This document shows, piece after piece, positions 6,747 through 13,791 of a DNA stretch of 19,473 nt (position 1 is its first letter; each line of letters opens with the position of its first letter). This DNA is from an uncultured Oscillospiraceae bacterium (GTDB lineage: Bacteria; Bacillota; Clostridia; Oscillospirales; Acutalibacteraceae). A program made the position numbers and the translations under genes. The notes beneath the pieces are model-generated. The model ran no database searches. It was given only the letters and a program-made list of their open reading frames with translations, and had not been told where the DNA came from. The stretch covers positions 1 through 19,473 of the forward strand of contig URDW01000022.1 in NCBI GenBank assembly GCA_900546735.1, given 5' to 3'.

Positions 6747-7880
6747 CTAATCCGACTCCACAAAATTGCCGAGAAATGTAAATTCCGGCAGTTCGTCGCT
6801 GAGGGCGCACAAAAGATCCAGCGTGCGTGCATCGCGCACACTGCCCTCCAGATCGGCATAAAAATTGTAATTAAAGGCGCTGTCCTGCAGCGGGCGGCTC
6901 TCCAGCTTCGTCATGTTGAGACCGGCCATAGCGAACCGGCCGAGCACATGGTAAAGCGAGCCGGTGCGGTTCGGCTGCCGGAAGATCAGCGAGATCTTGT
7001 CGGCATTCTGCGGAATCGCCAGTTCTTTGGCAAACACGATAAAACGCGTAGTGTTGCCGCGCACATCTTCAATTTCATTTTCCACGATCTGCAGGCCGTA
7101 CTGCTTCGCGGCCGCGACTGTGCAGATCGCCGCCGTGTCCTGTGCCGAACTCTCCGCAACGAATTTGGCAGCGCCGGCTGTGTTGGAAAAGTGGATCGGC
7201 ACCAGGTCGTGGCGGCGGATATACCCGTCGCACTGACGCAGCGCCTGGTGGTGAGAGTAGACCTTGGTGACGTTTTCCGGCGACGTGCCGTTTCTCACAC
7301 CGATGCAGTAGCTGATCGGCACATCGATCGCACGGACGATAAAAAACTTATATTTCATAATGAGATCGTACGACTCATGCACAGAACCGGCCGTAGAGTT
7401 TTCGACCGGCACGATGCCGTAGCCGGCTGTACCGCTTTGCACAGCCTGAAAAATCTCTTCAAAGCTTTTATAAAACTGCACCGGACAGTTTTCCGCAAAC
7501 ACACGGCGGCACGCGGCGTGCGCGTTGGAGCCGAAATCACCAAAACAGGCCACATGGGCGCCGTCGGTGCACATCGTTTTGCCAAGTGCGGAATCGACCG
7601 TTTTGCGCAGCGTATCGCCGCCGCCCATGATTTGGTGCTGCAAGGCGCGCGAAGCGTCCATAACGGCGGAAAACACCGTGCGCATCAAGGCTGCGTCTGC
7701 GCCGCTTTTGCGCCCGACTTCGTCCAAAATCTCCTGCTCTCTTTGTTCATTGAGCACCGCCATGCCGCGCGCATGCTTATACGCCGCGACTTCGCGGGAA
7801 ATAGCCATGCGCCGCTGCAAAAGCGGCAAAAGCTGGTCGTCGATCGCATCGATCTCTTTTCTAAGTTCACTTAATTCCAT
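6747..7880 (-). CDS. pheA: Bifunctional chorismate mutase / prephenate dehydratase (P-protein)
   Basis: This 377-residue enzyme converts chorismate to prephenate and then to phenylpyruvate, the precursor of phenylalanine. The AroQ-type mutase helix bundle lies at about 1-85 (LRKEIDAIDDQLLPLLQRRM, then K35). The dehydratase domain (about 107-285) carries VPVENSTAGSV (157-167) and the catalytic T278-R279-F280. A C-terminal ACT domain (about 294-374) has TGSLYHVL (306-313), in the place of the GALV motif, and ESRP (327-330), the sites for phenylalanine feedback inhibition. The usual GPEGTFSH opening of the dehydratase is replaced by FGDFGSNAH (113-121). The SD is weak (CGGGAA, 8 bases from ATG). 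It sits 29 bp after aroC in the tyrA-aroBAC-pheA operon. Confidence 0.93.
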   Translation of the reverse strand: MELSELRKEIDAIDDQLLPLLQRRMAISREVAAYKHARGMAVLNEQREQEILDEVGRKSGADAALMRTVFSAVMDASRALQHQIMGGGDTLRKTVDSALGKTMCTDGAHVACFGDFGSNAHAACRRVFAENCPVQFYKSFEEIFQAVQSGTAGYGIVPVENSTAGSVHESYDLIMKYKFFIVRAIDVPISYCIGVRNGTSPENVTKVYSHHQALRQCDGYIRRHDLVPIHFSNTAGAAKFVAESSAQDTAAICTVAAAKQYGLQIVENEIEDVRGNTTRFIVFAKELAIPQNADKISLIFRQPNRTGSLYHVLGRFAMAGLNMTKLESRPLQDSAFNYNFYADLEGSVRDARTLDLLCALSDELPEFTFLGNFVESD

Positions 7881-7909
7881 ATATTTAAATTCCCGTTATC
7901 TTAAAAATT

Positions 7910-8986
7910 TTAAACGCCCATCAGATCCAGCAGGGCAAAAGCCGTAACGGCTTCGATCACGCTGACGGCACGCGGCACGATGCACGGATCATGCCGGCCA
8001 TGTACCACCAGCTCCGTCGGGGTCATTGTATCCAGGTCCACGCTCTGCTGCGGCGCCGAGATCGACGAAGTAGGCTTGACGGCCGCCGAAAAAACAACGG
8101 GCGCACCGGTCGTCATGCCGCCGAGCACACCGCCGTTGTTGTTGGACAGCAGGCGCACCTGCCCATCCTGCACCGTGTAGGCGTCGTTGACATGCTGCGC
8201 ATTTTCCGCAGCAAAACCGAACCCCAGCCCAAACTGTACGCCTTTGACGGCAGGCACGGCAAACAGCGCAGCCGAAAGCTTACTTTCCACCGTGTCAAAC
8301 ATATTCGAACCGACGCCGACCGGCAAGCCGGTCACGGCGCACGCCACTTCGCCGCCGATGCTGTTTTGTTCCATTCGGTAACGCTCCACCTCGGCGCGCA
8401 TCGCCGGCTCACGAGCCGGGTCGATCAGCGCGAAATGGCTTTCAGACAGGCGTTTTAAAAGCGCGGGCGGCACGTCATTCCAATCAAAGTCCTGGTCGCA
8501 CACTGCACCGATGCGGCGAATGTGTGCACCGATCTGCACACCGCGCGCCGCAAGCAGCTGGCGGGCAACAGAACCGGCAAAAACGAGCGGCGCCGTCAGA
8601 CGGCCGCTGAAATGGCCGCCGCCGCGAATATCGTTAAACCCGCCGTATTTTACAAAAGCCGGATAGTCGCTGTGCGACGGGCGCGGCACACGGCGCAAAT
8701 TGGCATAGTCGCCGCTTTTGGTGTTTGTGTTCTGAATCATCACGGCAAGCGGCGCACCGGTGGTGCATCCGTTCAGCACGCCGGACAGGATCAGCGGTTC
8801 GTCCTTTTCCCTGCGCGGCGTGGCCGTGGGGTCGCTGCCCGGCGCGCGCCGGCGCATCTGCAGATGGATGGCGTCCATATCCAGCCGAAAACCTGCCGGC
8901 AGGCCGTCGATCACGCAGCCGATTGCCTCGCCGTGGCTTTCGCCGAACACGGAAAGCTTTATATTTTGTCCGAATGTTGAACCCAT
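7910..8986 (-). CDS. aroC: Chorismate synthase
   Basis: The 358-residue protein catalyses the last common step of aromatic synthesis, 5-enolpyruvylshikimate-3-phosphate (EPSP) to chorismate, needing reduced FMN. Family landmarks are GESHG with H18 (15-19), RRAPGSDPTATPR (46-58), RPSHSDYPAFVKYG (102-115, H105), RGGGHFSGRLTA (121-132), the SNNNGGVLGG loop and the C-terminal GRHDPCIVPRA. The GHFSGRLTA form, in place of the RSSARET of E. coli-type enzymes, is usual in Clostridia. GGAGG six bases before ATG sets the start. The gene begins inside the end of aroA (28 bp overlap), so the two are translationally linked. Confidence 0.95.
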   Translation of the reverse strand: MGSTFGQNIKLSVFGESHGEAIGCVIDGLPAGFRLDMDAIHLQMRRRAPGSDPTATPRREKDEPLILSGVLNGCTTGAPLAVMIQNTNTKSGDYANLRRVPRPSHSDYPAFVKYGGFNDIRGGGHFSGRLTAPLVFAGSVARQLLAARGVQIGAHIRRIGAVCDQDFDWNDVPPALLKRLSESHFALIDPAREPAMRAEVERYRMEQNSIGGEVACAVTGLPVGVGSNMFDTVESKLSAALFAVPAVKGVQFGLGFGFAAENAQHVNDAYTVQDGQVRLLSNNNGGVLGGMTTGAPVVFSAAVKPTSSISAPQQSVDLDTMTPTELVVHGRHDPCIVPRAVSVIEAVTAFALLDLMGV

Positions 8987-10197
8987 GCTTTTCCTCCAAG
9001 ACGGTTATAATCTTCAAAAAAATCGGGGTAGGATTTGCGGATGCTTTCGGCATCGTCCATGACCGTTTCCCCCCGGGCATACAGCGCCGCAACCGAAAAC
9101 GCCATAACGATGCGGTGGTCGTTGAACCCGCGCAGCCGCGCACCGTGGAGCGCCCGGCCGCCCTGTATCACAATTGCGTCGCCGCCGTCCGATACGTCCG
9201 CCCCCATGGCCTGCAGATTCTGCACCACGCTGGCAATGCGGTCCGACTCCTTATAGCGCAGGCGCTCTACGCCGGAAATTACCGTTTTGCCCTTTGCAAA
9301 CGCAGCCATAACGCAAAGCGCCGGCACCATATCGGGAATATCTTTCGCATCGATCGAAATACCGTGCAGCGCGCCGCTGCGGATGCGCACTGTATGCGCC
9401 GCCTCGTCGGCCGTTACCTCTGCGCCAAAACGCCGGGTCAGTTCCACAACGGCCCGGTCACCCTGCACGCTGTGCAGGTCCACGCCCTGCACCGTTACAT
9501 CGCCGCCGATGGCGCCGGCTGCAAAGTAAAACGCCGCCTGGCTCCAGTCTGCCTCCACTGTGTATTCCGGCGCATGATAGCACTGTTCGCCGGGCACAAA
9601 ATAGCCGTTTTCTGTTTTTTGAACACGAACGCCGAACCGGCGCAGCACGTCAAGCGTCATGTCCACATAAGACGCGGACTGCAGCGGCGTAGTCAGCACG
9701 ATCTGCGAATCAGCGCCGCAAAGCGGCAGCGCAAGCAGCAGACCCGTTATATACTGCGAACTGACATCGCCGGCCAGTGCAAACGTGCCCGGTGTGAGCC
9801 GGCCGCGAATTTCAAGCGGCAGGCCGCCTGTGCTCACGCACTGCACACCGTGCTGCGGCAAAAGGCGCAGATAGTCGCCGATCGGCCGGGTGGGCAGCTT
9901 ACCGTGCCCGACAAAGCGCACCGCCTTGCCGAGCGCTGCCGCGACCGGGATCAGAAAACGCAGGGTCGAGCCGGATTCAGCGCAGTCTATCTCTGTAACA
10001 TGCGTGCCGTCCGCCTGCAAAAGTGACTGCAGCGCACGCTGCGTGGCGCAAATATCCACACTGTCAGACAGCGGCTGCACACGGCAGGGGCAGTCACTGA
10101 GCGCCGCGCAGATCAGTGCGCGGTGCGCCGCCGATTTGGACGGCGGCAGTGTGACGCTGCCGCAAAGGGACGACGGTGTTAAAATGACCTCAGACAT
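8959..10197 (-). CDS. aroA: 3-phosphoshikimate 1-carboxyvinyltransferase (EPSP synthase)
   Basis: The enzyme joins shikimate-3-phosphate and phosphoenolpyruvate to make EPSP. From the start I choose it has 412 residues, normal for the family. Landmarks: LPPSKSAAHR (17-26, K21), GSTLRFL (76-82), SSQYITGLLLALP (146-158), DIPDMVPALCV (286-296), RLRYKESDR (312-320) and FNDHRIVMA (358-366). The open frame extends 27 codons further upstream to 10278, but that part overlaps aroB and does not resemble AroA. The ATG at 10197 overlaps the end of aroB by 8 bp (ATGTCTGA) with GGGG about 7 bases before it. The G-x-A-G motif linked to PEP/glyphosate binding is replaced by ESGSTLRF, a clostridial-type variant. 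Confidence 0.94.
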   Translation of the reverse strand: MSEVILTPSSLCGSVTLPPSKSAAHRALICAALSDCPCRVQPLSDSVDICATQRALQSLLQADGTHVTEIDCAESGSTLRFLIPVAAALGKAVRFVGHGKLPTRPIGDYLRLLPQHGVQCVSTGGLPLEIRGRLTPGTFALAGDVSSQYITGLLLALPLCGADSQIVLTTPLQSASYVDMTLDVLRRFGVRVQKTENGYFVPGEQCYHAPEYTVEADWSQAAFYFAAGAIGGDVTVQGVDLHSVQGDRAVVELTRRFGAEVTADEAAHTVRIRSGALHGISIDAKDIPDMVPALCVMAAFAKGKTVISGVERLRYKESDRIASVVQNLQAMGADVSDGGDAIVIQGGRALHGARLRGFNDHRIVMAFSVAALYARGETVMDDAESIRKSYPDFFEDYNRLGGKAWVQHSDKI

Positions 10198-11245
10198 GGG
10201 CAGCCCCCAAAAAAGCCTCGATATTTTCGTTTTGCACCGGCGTGAGCACAGCGCAGCCAAGCGACTGCAGCGTAACAAAGCGCACGGCCTTGCCGGTCTG
10301 CTTTTTATCGTTTAAAAGTGCCGCCGTCAGTTCCGGCACGCCAAATGCTGTTTCGGTCGGCAAATCATACTTTTGAAGCACCTGCGCGATCGCATCGGCT
10401 GTGCCGGGCGGCGTCAGCCCCAGCGCTTCGCACGCACGGCTGACATACACCATGCCGACGCCGACAGCCGCCCCGTGGGAAATGCCCGAAAAGTGGCTGA
10501 GTTTTTCGATGGCATGGCCGACGGTATGACCAAAATTCAGCAGCGCACGCTCGCCTTTTTCGGTGGCGTCTGCTTCGACCACCTGCCGCTTGATATCTAC
10601 GCAGTCGTAAATCAGTTCATCCAGAAAATCGTGTGCATCCTCATTTTGGATGCGGTCAAAAAGCGCACGGCTTTTGATGCAGCCGTATTTGATCGCTTCG
10701 CCCATGCCGTCGCTGAAAAAGCGGCGGCTGAGGGTGGAAAGCACCTCCGGGTCGATCAGCACCAGAACCGGCTGGTGAAACGCACCGCACAGATTTTTGC
10801 CCTGCGGCAGATCCACGGCTGTTTTGCCGCCGACGGAGGAATCGATCTGCGCCAGAAGCGTGGTCGGGATCTGCACATAGTCGATGCCGCGCATATAGCT
10901 TGCAGCCGCAAAGCCTGCCATATCGCCCACAACGCCGCCGCCGAGCGCAACGACCAGATCGCCGCGCGAAAGGCGGTTCTCTGCCAGAAATTCCACGATT
11001 TTCACCCACTGGCCGGTCGTTTTCGAGCTCTCGCCGGCCGGGAAAGCGTAGGTGCAGACGTCAAAGTAAGGTTCGAGCGACTGCACACAACGCAAAAGGT
11101 AAAGCGCCTCCACATTGGAATCGGTGATCACGGCAGCTTTTTGCGCCTGGGATATGCGGCTGATACAGCTGCCGCAGTCGTCCAAAAGACCGTGCCCGAT
11201 CAAAATCTCATACGGACGCGCCGTATTTACAAGAAGTTTTTTCAT
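10190..11245 (-). CDS. aroB: 3-dehydroquinate synthase
   Basis: The 351-residue protein cyclises DAHP to 3-dehydroquinate, step two of the shikimate pathway, using NAD and a divalent metal. The nucleotide-binding GGGVVGD (102-108), PTTLLAQIDSSVGGKTAVD (127-145), GMGEAIKYG (E183, metal ligand), NFGHTVGHAIE (H240) and SHGAAV (H257) are all present, so the active site looks intact. ATG directly abuts the TAA of tyrA (no gap), with GAGGAG 8 bases upstream inside the tyrA coding end. DAHP synthase, which makes its substrate, is not in the window. Confidence 0.95.
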   Translation of the reverse strand: MKKLLVNTARPYEILIGHGLLDDCGSCISRISQAQKAAVITDSNVEALYLLRCVQSLEPYFDVCTYAFPAGESSKTTGQWVKIVEFLAENRLSRGDLVVALGGGVVGDMAGFAAASYMRGIDYVQIPTTLLAQIDSSVGGKTAVDLPQGKNLCGAFHQPVLVLIDPEVLSTLSRRFFSDGMGEAIKYGCIKSRALFDRIQNEDAHDFLDELIYDCVDIKRQVVEADATEKGERALLNFGHTVGHAIEKLSHFSGISHGAAVGVGMVYVSRACEALGLTPPGTADAIAQVLQKYDLPTETAFGVPELTAALLNDKKQTGKAVRFVTLQSLGCAVLTPVQNENIEAFLGAAHV

Positions 11246-12070
11246 TTACCCGATCTCCTCTTTGATCGCATTGCCCTTGGAAAGAAGCGCGTGCAGCTTT
11301 TCGCTGTCGCCTGCGGCGATCGCATCTTTAAACGCCGTAAGGTTGCGGATCAGTTCATCGATCTCAGCCGTCAGGTTGGCGCTGTTGTCCAAAAACAGCT
11401 CCGTCCACATGTCGGCGTTGATCTTTGCCACACGCGACACGTCGCGGTAGCTGCCGGCGCTGTAACCGTCATGTTCCGGCGCGCGCGGACTTAAAATATA
11501 GCTGCATGCGAGCACATGCGCGATCTGTGATGTGTAGGCGATCATCGCGTCATGGTGCTCGGGCGTGGTGACCACACAACGTGCAAAATGCATTTCGTCG
11601 GCCAGGTCACAAAGGCGCTGTACCTGCGCCTGCGGCGCGCAAAGCGGCGTAAAGATGTAGCTGGCTTTTTCAAACAAATTGTCCAGGCTGGCGTCGTAGC
11701 CGCTGACCTCCCGCCCGGCCATCGGGTGACCGCCGATAAACGTAAAGTCCAGCGACTCTTTCTCGAGCGCACGGCAGATCTTGGTTTTGATGCCGCATGA
11801 ATCGGTGACGATGCTGCCCTTTTTGAACAAGTGCTTATGCTCCAGAATAAACGGCACGATCCCGTCCGGGTAAATATTCACGATCGTTATGTCCGCTTCC
11901 GGGATCAGCTCCTCGAGCGGGCCATATGTATCGATCGCACCGTCCGCATAGGCTTTTTTCATAACAGACGCCGTACGGTTCCAGCCCATAACGTAGTGCG
12001 TCGTGTTCTTTTGCAGTGTTTTTGCCAGACTGGCCCCAATAAGACCCAGACCGACGATCAAAATCTTCAT
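11246..12070 (-). CDS. tyrA: Prephenate dehydrogenase
   Basis: The 274-residue enzyme oxidatively decarboxylates prephenate to 4-hydroxyphenylpyruvate on the way to tyrosine. An N-terminal Rossmann fold starts with GLGLIG (7-12); the substrate pocket shows IGGHPMAGRE (112-121, with H115), and HHDAMIAYTSQIAH (172-185) belongs to the helical C-terminal domain. There is no mutase domain and no C-terminal ACT domain, so tyrosine feedback would have to act elsewhere or not at all. It is the first gene of the aromatic operon, about 54 bases after the nearer of two predicted promoters. The leader contains a 10 bp GC hairpin (12090-12112). The SD is a modest GGAAGAG. Confidence 0.92.
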   Translation of the reverse strand: MKILIVGLGLIGASLAKTLQKNTTHYVMGWNRTASVMKKAYADGAIDTYGPLEELIPEADITIVNIYPDGIVPFILEHKHLFKKGSIVTDSCGIKTKICRALEKESLDFTFIGGHPMAGREVSGYDASLDNLFEKASYIFTPLCAPQAQVQRLCDLADEMHFARCVVTTPEHHDAMIAYTSQIAHVLACSYILSPRAPEHDGYSAGSYRDVSRVAKINADMWTELFLDNSANLTAEIDELIRNLTAFKDAIAAGDSEKLHALLSKGNAIKEEIG

Positions 12071-12089
12071 ATTGTCTCTTCCGTTCTCT

Positions 12090-12112
12090 GCGCGCGCCTA
12101 ACAGGCGCGCGC
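12090..12112 (-). promoter_or_regulatory. Ten-base-pair GC stem-loop in the tyrA 5' leader
   Basis: GCGCGCGCCT (12090-12099) and AGGCGCGCGC (12103-12112) form a perfect stem with a 3-base loop. Neither strand has a U tract after it, so it is not a standard terminator. Starting 20 bp upstream of the tyrA start codon, it may protect the 5' end of the operon mRNA or pause polymerase. Confidence 0.5.
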
Positions 12113-12130
12113 AAAACAAAATATACTACA

Positions 12131-12159
12131 ATAATAATATAAATGTGAAAAGAAGTCAA
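12131..12159 (-). promoter_or_regulatory. Sigma-A-type promoter of the tyrA-aroBAC-pheA operon (proximal)
   Basis: On the minus strand TTGACT (12154-12159) and TATTAT (12131-12136) are separated by exactly 17 bp. Transcription should start near 12124, giving a leader of about 54 bases before the tyrA ATG. Confidence 0.7.
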
Positions 12160-12235
12160 CCGAACACAAGGTAAAATCGTTTTGTTTGCTAATTTTTTCA
12201 CACTTTGCCGTTTATAACGGCTTTATTTAATATAC

Positions 12236-12263
12236 ATTTTATAATCTGTTTTTACAGTGTCAA
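12236..12263 (-). promoter_or_regulatory. Second, distal promoter candidate for the aromatic operon with a palindrome in its spacer
   Basis: On the minus strand a consensus TTGACA (12258-12263) is followed after 16 bp by TAAAAT (12236-12241). The spacer contains the perfect palindrome CTGTTTTTACAG (12246-12257), a position where a bound repressor would block polymerase. I do not recognise the operator type. Confidence 0.45.
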
Positions 12264-12358
12264 GACAACGTGCAGCCGCAAACGGCGCACGCTATTATAC
12301 GAAAGAAACACGCCGGGGGGTCCAAAAGCCGGCGGCAGCATATTCAGCGCCGCTAAAC

Positions 12359-12415
12359 TGCAAGTTTATACATATAACCACGCTTTTATTCACGATTTTT
12401 TGTATGTTTATACAA
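12359..12415 (+). promoter_or_regulatory. ArgR-operator-like repeats upstream of argG
   Basis: TGCAAGTTTATACA (12359-12372) and TGTATGTTTATACA (12401-12414) match at 12 of 14 positions and lie 42 bp apart, about four helical turns. A half-site TTTTATTCA (12384-12392) lies between them. The right copy is the core of the perfect palindrome TTGTAT-GTTT-ATACAA (12400-12415). The shape resembles ARG boxes (TGAAT-n4-ATTCA type) and ends 16 bp before the argG -35 box. Confidence 0.45.
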
Positions 12416-12431
12416 TTTATCGGAAAACCGC

Positions 12432-12460
12432 TTGACGAATGCAAAGTACGCGGATATAAT
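12432..12460 (+). promoter_or_regulatory. Sigma-A-type promoter of argG-argH
   Basis: TTGACG (12432-12437) and a perfect TATAAT (12455-12460) are 17 bp apart. The predicted start near 12467 leaves a leader of about 28 bases containing AAAAGGAG before the argG ATG. Confidence 0.85.
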
Positions 12461-12494
12461 GAAAGCCATGAAAATACAAAAGGAGAACAAACGT

Positions 12495-13718
12495 ATGAAA
12501 GAGATCAAAAAAGTAGTGCTTGCCTATTCCGGCGGGCTGGATACGAGCATCATCATCCCGTGGCTCAAAGAAAACTACAACAACTGCGAAGTCATTGCTG
12601 TAAGCGGCGACGTGGGCCAGGGCACAGAGCTGGACGGTCTGGAGGAAAAGGCCATTAAAACCGGCGCCAGCAAGCTGTACATTGAGGATCTGACCCAGAC
12701 TTTCGTGGATGATTACATTATTCCCAGCATGCAGGCCGGCGCTGTGTACGAAGGGCAGTACCTGCTGGGCACGGCGTTCGCCCGCCCCATCATTGCCAAG
12801 CGCCTGGTAGAGATCGCGAAGGCCGAGGGCGCTGACGCCATCTGCCACGGCTGCACCGGCAAGGGCAACGACCAGGTCCGTTTTGAGCTGGCCATCAAAG
12901 CCTTTGCGCCTGACATGCAGATCATTGCACCCTGGCGCACCTGGAACATCAAGAGCCGCGAGGAAGAGATCGAGTACGCCGAGGCGCACAACATCCCGCT
13001 GAAGATCAACCGCAAAACGAACTACTCCAAGGACAAGAACCTGTGGCACCTGAGCCACGAAGGCCTTGACCTGGAAGACCCGGCCAACGAGCCGAAGTAC
13101 GACGAGATCCTGGAAATGGGCGTTTCTCCCGAAAAAGCGCCGGATCAGCCCACCTACATCACGCTGCACTTTGAAAAAGGCGTGCCGACGGCGATCGACG
13201 GCGAAGAGATGAACAGTGTGGAACTCGTGAAAAAGCTCAACGAGCTGGGCGGCGCAAACGGCTGCGGCATCATCGACATGGTGGAAAACCGTCTGGTCGG
13301 CATGAAGTCGCGCGGCGTGTACGAGACGCCCGGCGGCACGATCCTTTACAAAGCGCACGAGACGCTGGAACAGATTTGTCTGGATCGCGAAACACAGCAC
13401 TACAAAGCGCTTGTTGCCCAGAAGTTTGCCGAACTCGTTTACTACGGCCAGTGGTTCACCCCGCTGCGCGAAGCGCTGTCGGCCTTTGTGACCGAAACGC
13501 AGAAGACCGTGACCGGCGACGTGAAGCTGAAGCTTTACAAGGGCAACGTCATCAACGTGGGCGTAACTTCCCCCTATTCGCTGTACAGCGAAGACTTTGC
13601 CACGTTTGACGCCGACGAGGTTTACAACCAGAACGACAGCAGCGGCTTTATCAACCTGTTCGGCCTGCCGATCAAGGTAAAGGCTCTGCTCGACGCCGAG
13701 CGCGAAAACAAGCAGTAA
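12495..13718 (+). CDS. argG: Argininosuccinate synthase
   Basis: The enzyme condenses citrulline and aspartate with ATP to argininosuccinate, the penultimate step of arginine synthesis. From the chosen start it has 407 residues, the usual size. The N-type ATP pyrophosphatase loop AYSGGLDTS (10-18) and the [13 protein letters not shown] motif (119-131) are intact. The open frame continues upstream to a TTG at 12432, but that codon is the -35 box of the promoter; ATG at 12495, with AAAAGGAG about 9 bases before it and the protein starting [14 protein letters not shown], is the sound start. argH follows 73 bp downstream. Confidence 0.96.
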   Translation: MKEIKKVVLAYSGGLDTSIIIPWLKENYNNCEVIAVSGDVGQGTELDGLEEKAIKTGASKLYIEDLTQTFVDDYIIPSMQAGAVYEGQYLLGTAFARPIIAKRLVEIAKAEGADAICHGCTGKGNDQVRFELAIKAFAPDMQIIAPWRTWNIKSREEEIEYAEAHNIPLKINRKTNYSKDKNLWHLSHEGLDLEDPANEPKYDEILEMGVSPEKAPDQPTYITLHFEKGVPTAIDGEEMNSVELVKKLNELGGANGCGIIDMVENRLVGMKSRGVYETPGGTILYKAHETLEQICLDRETQHYKALVAQKFAELVYYGQWFTPLREALSAFVTETQKTVTGDVKLKLYKGNVINVGVTSPYSLYSEDFATFDADEVYNQNDSSGFINLFGLPIKVKALLDAERENKQ

Positions 13719-13725
13719 AAACACC

Positions 13726-13765
13726 AAGGGATGCCCTTTGCATATGCGCAAGTCCGGCATCCCTT
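13726..13765 (+). terminator. Intercistronic stem-loop between argG and argH
   Basis: AAGGGATGCC (13726-13735) and GGCATCCCTT (13756-13765) form a perfect 10 bp stem, and the 20-base loop contains a further TTGC/GCAA pair (13738-13741, 13748-13751). A short CCTTTTAT follows. The U tract is weak and separated from the stem by a few bases, so partial termination or an mRNA processing/stability site is more likely than a full stop. Confidence 0.5.
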
Positions 13766-13791
13766 CACCTTTTATACAGCGAGGGAAAAGT

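Larger units (their letters stand above)
12071..12494. other. Divergent control region between tyrA (minus) and argG (plus)
   Basis: This 424 bp stretch has no credible gene. From left to right it holds a GC hairpin in the tyrA leader, two minus-strand promoter candidates, several small hairpins (12207-12221, 12275-12286, 12311-12334), repeated GTTTATACA elements and the argG promoter. No T-box (AGGGTGG-type) sequence is visible. The segment at about 12265-12355 is GC-richer than the AT-rich flanks and has no assignable role. Confidence 0.6.

Noticed and set aside
6693..7874. A 393-codon plus-strand frame opposite pheA
   Set aside because: Complementary-strand artefact of pheA, which has complete mutase, dehydratase and ACT motifs.
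8725..10026. A 433-codon plus-strand frame opposite aroC and aroA
   Set aside because: Spans two real minus-strand genes and shows low-complexity basic composition.
10198..10278. N-terminal extension of aroA by 27 codons
   Set aside because: It overlaps aroB coding sequence, and the standard AroA N-terminus begins at the ATG at 10197.
12265..12355. Possible T-box or other riboswitch before argG
   Set aside because: No AGGGTGG-type antiterminator sequence or recognisable aptamer core, and the small hairpins have no terminator near argG.
12205..12435. Small plus-strand frame of 76 codons in the divergent control region
   Set aside because: No SD, starts at TTG inside a hairpin, and covers promoter and operator elements.
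12432..12494. Upstream TTG start for argG
   Set aside because: The TTG is the first part of the -35 hexamer; the family start with a good SD is at 12495.
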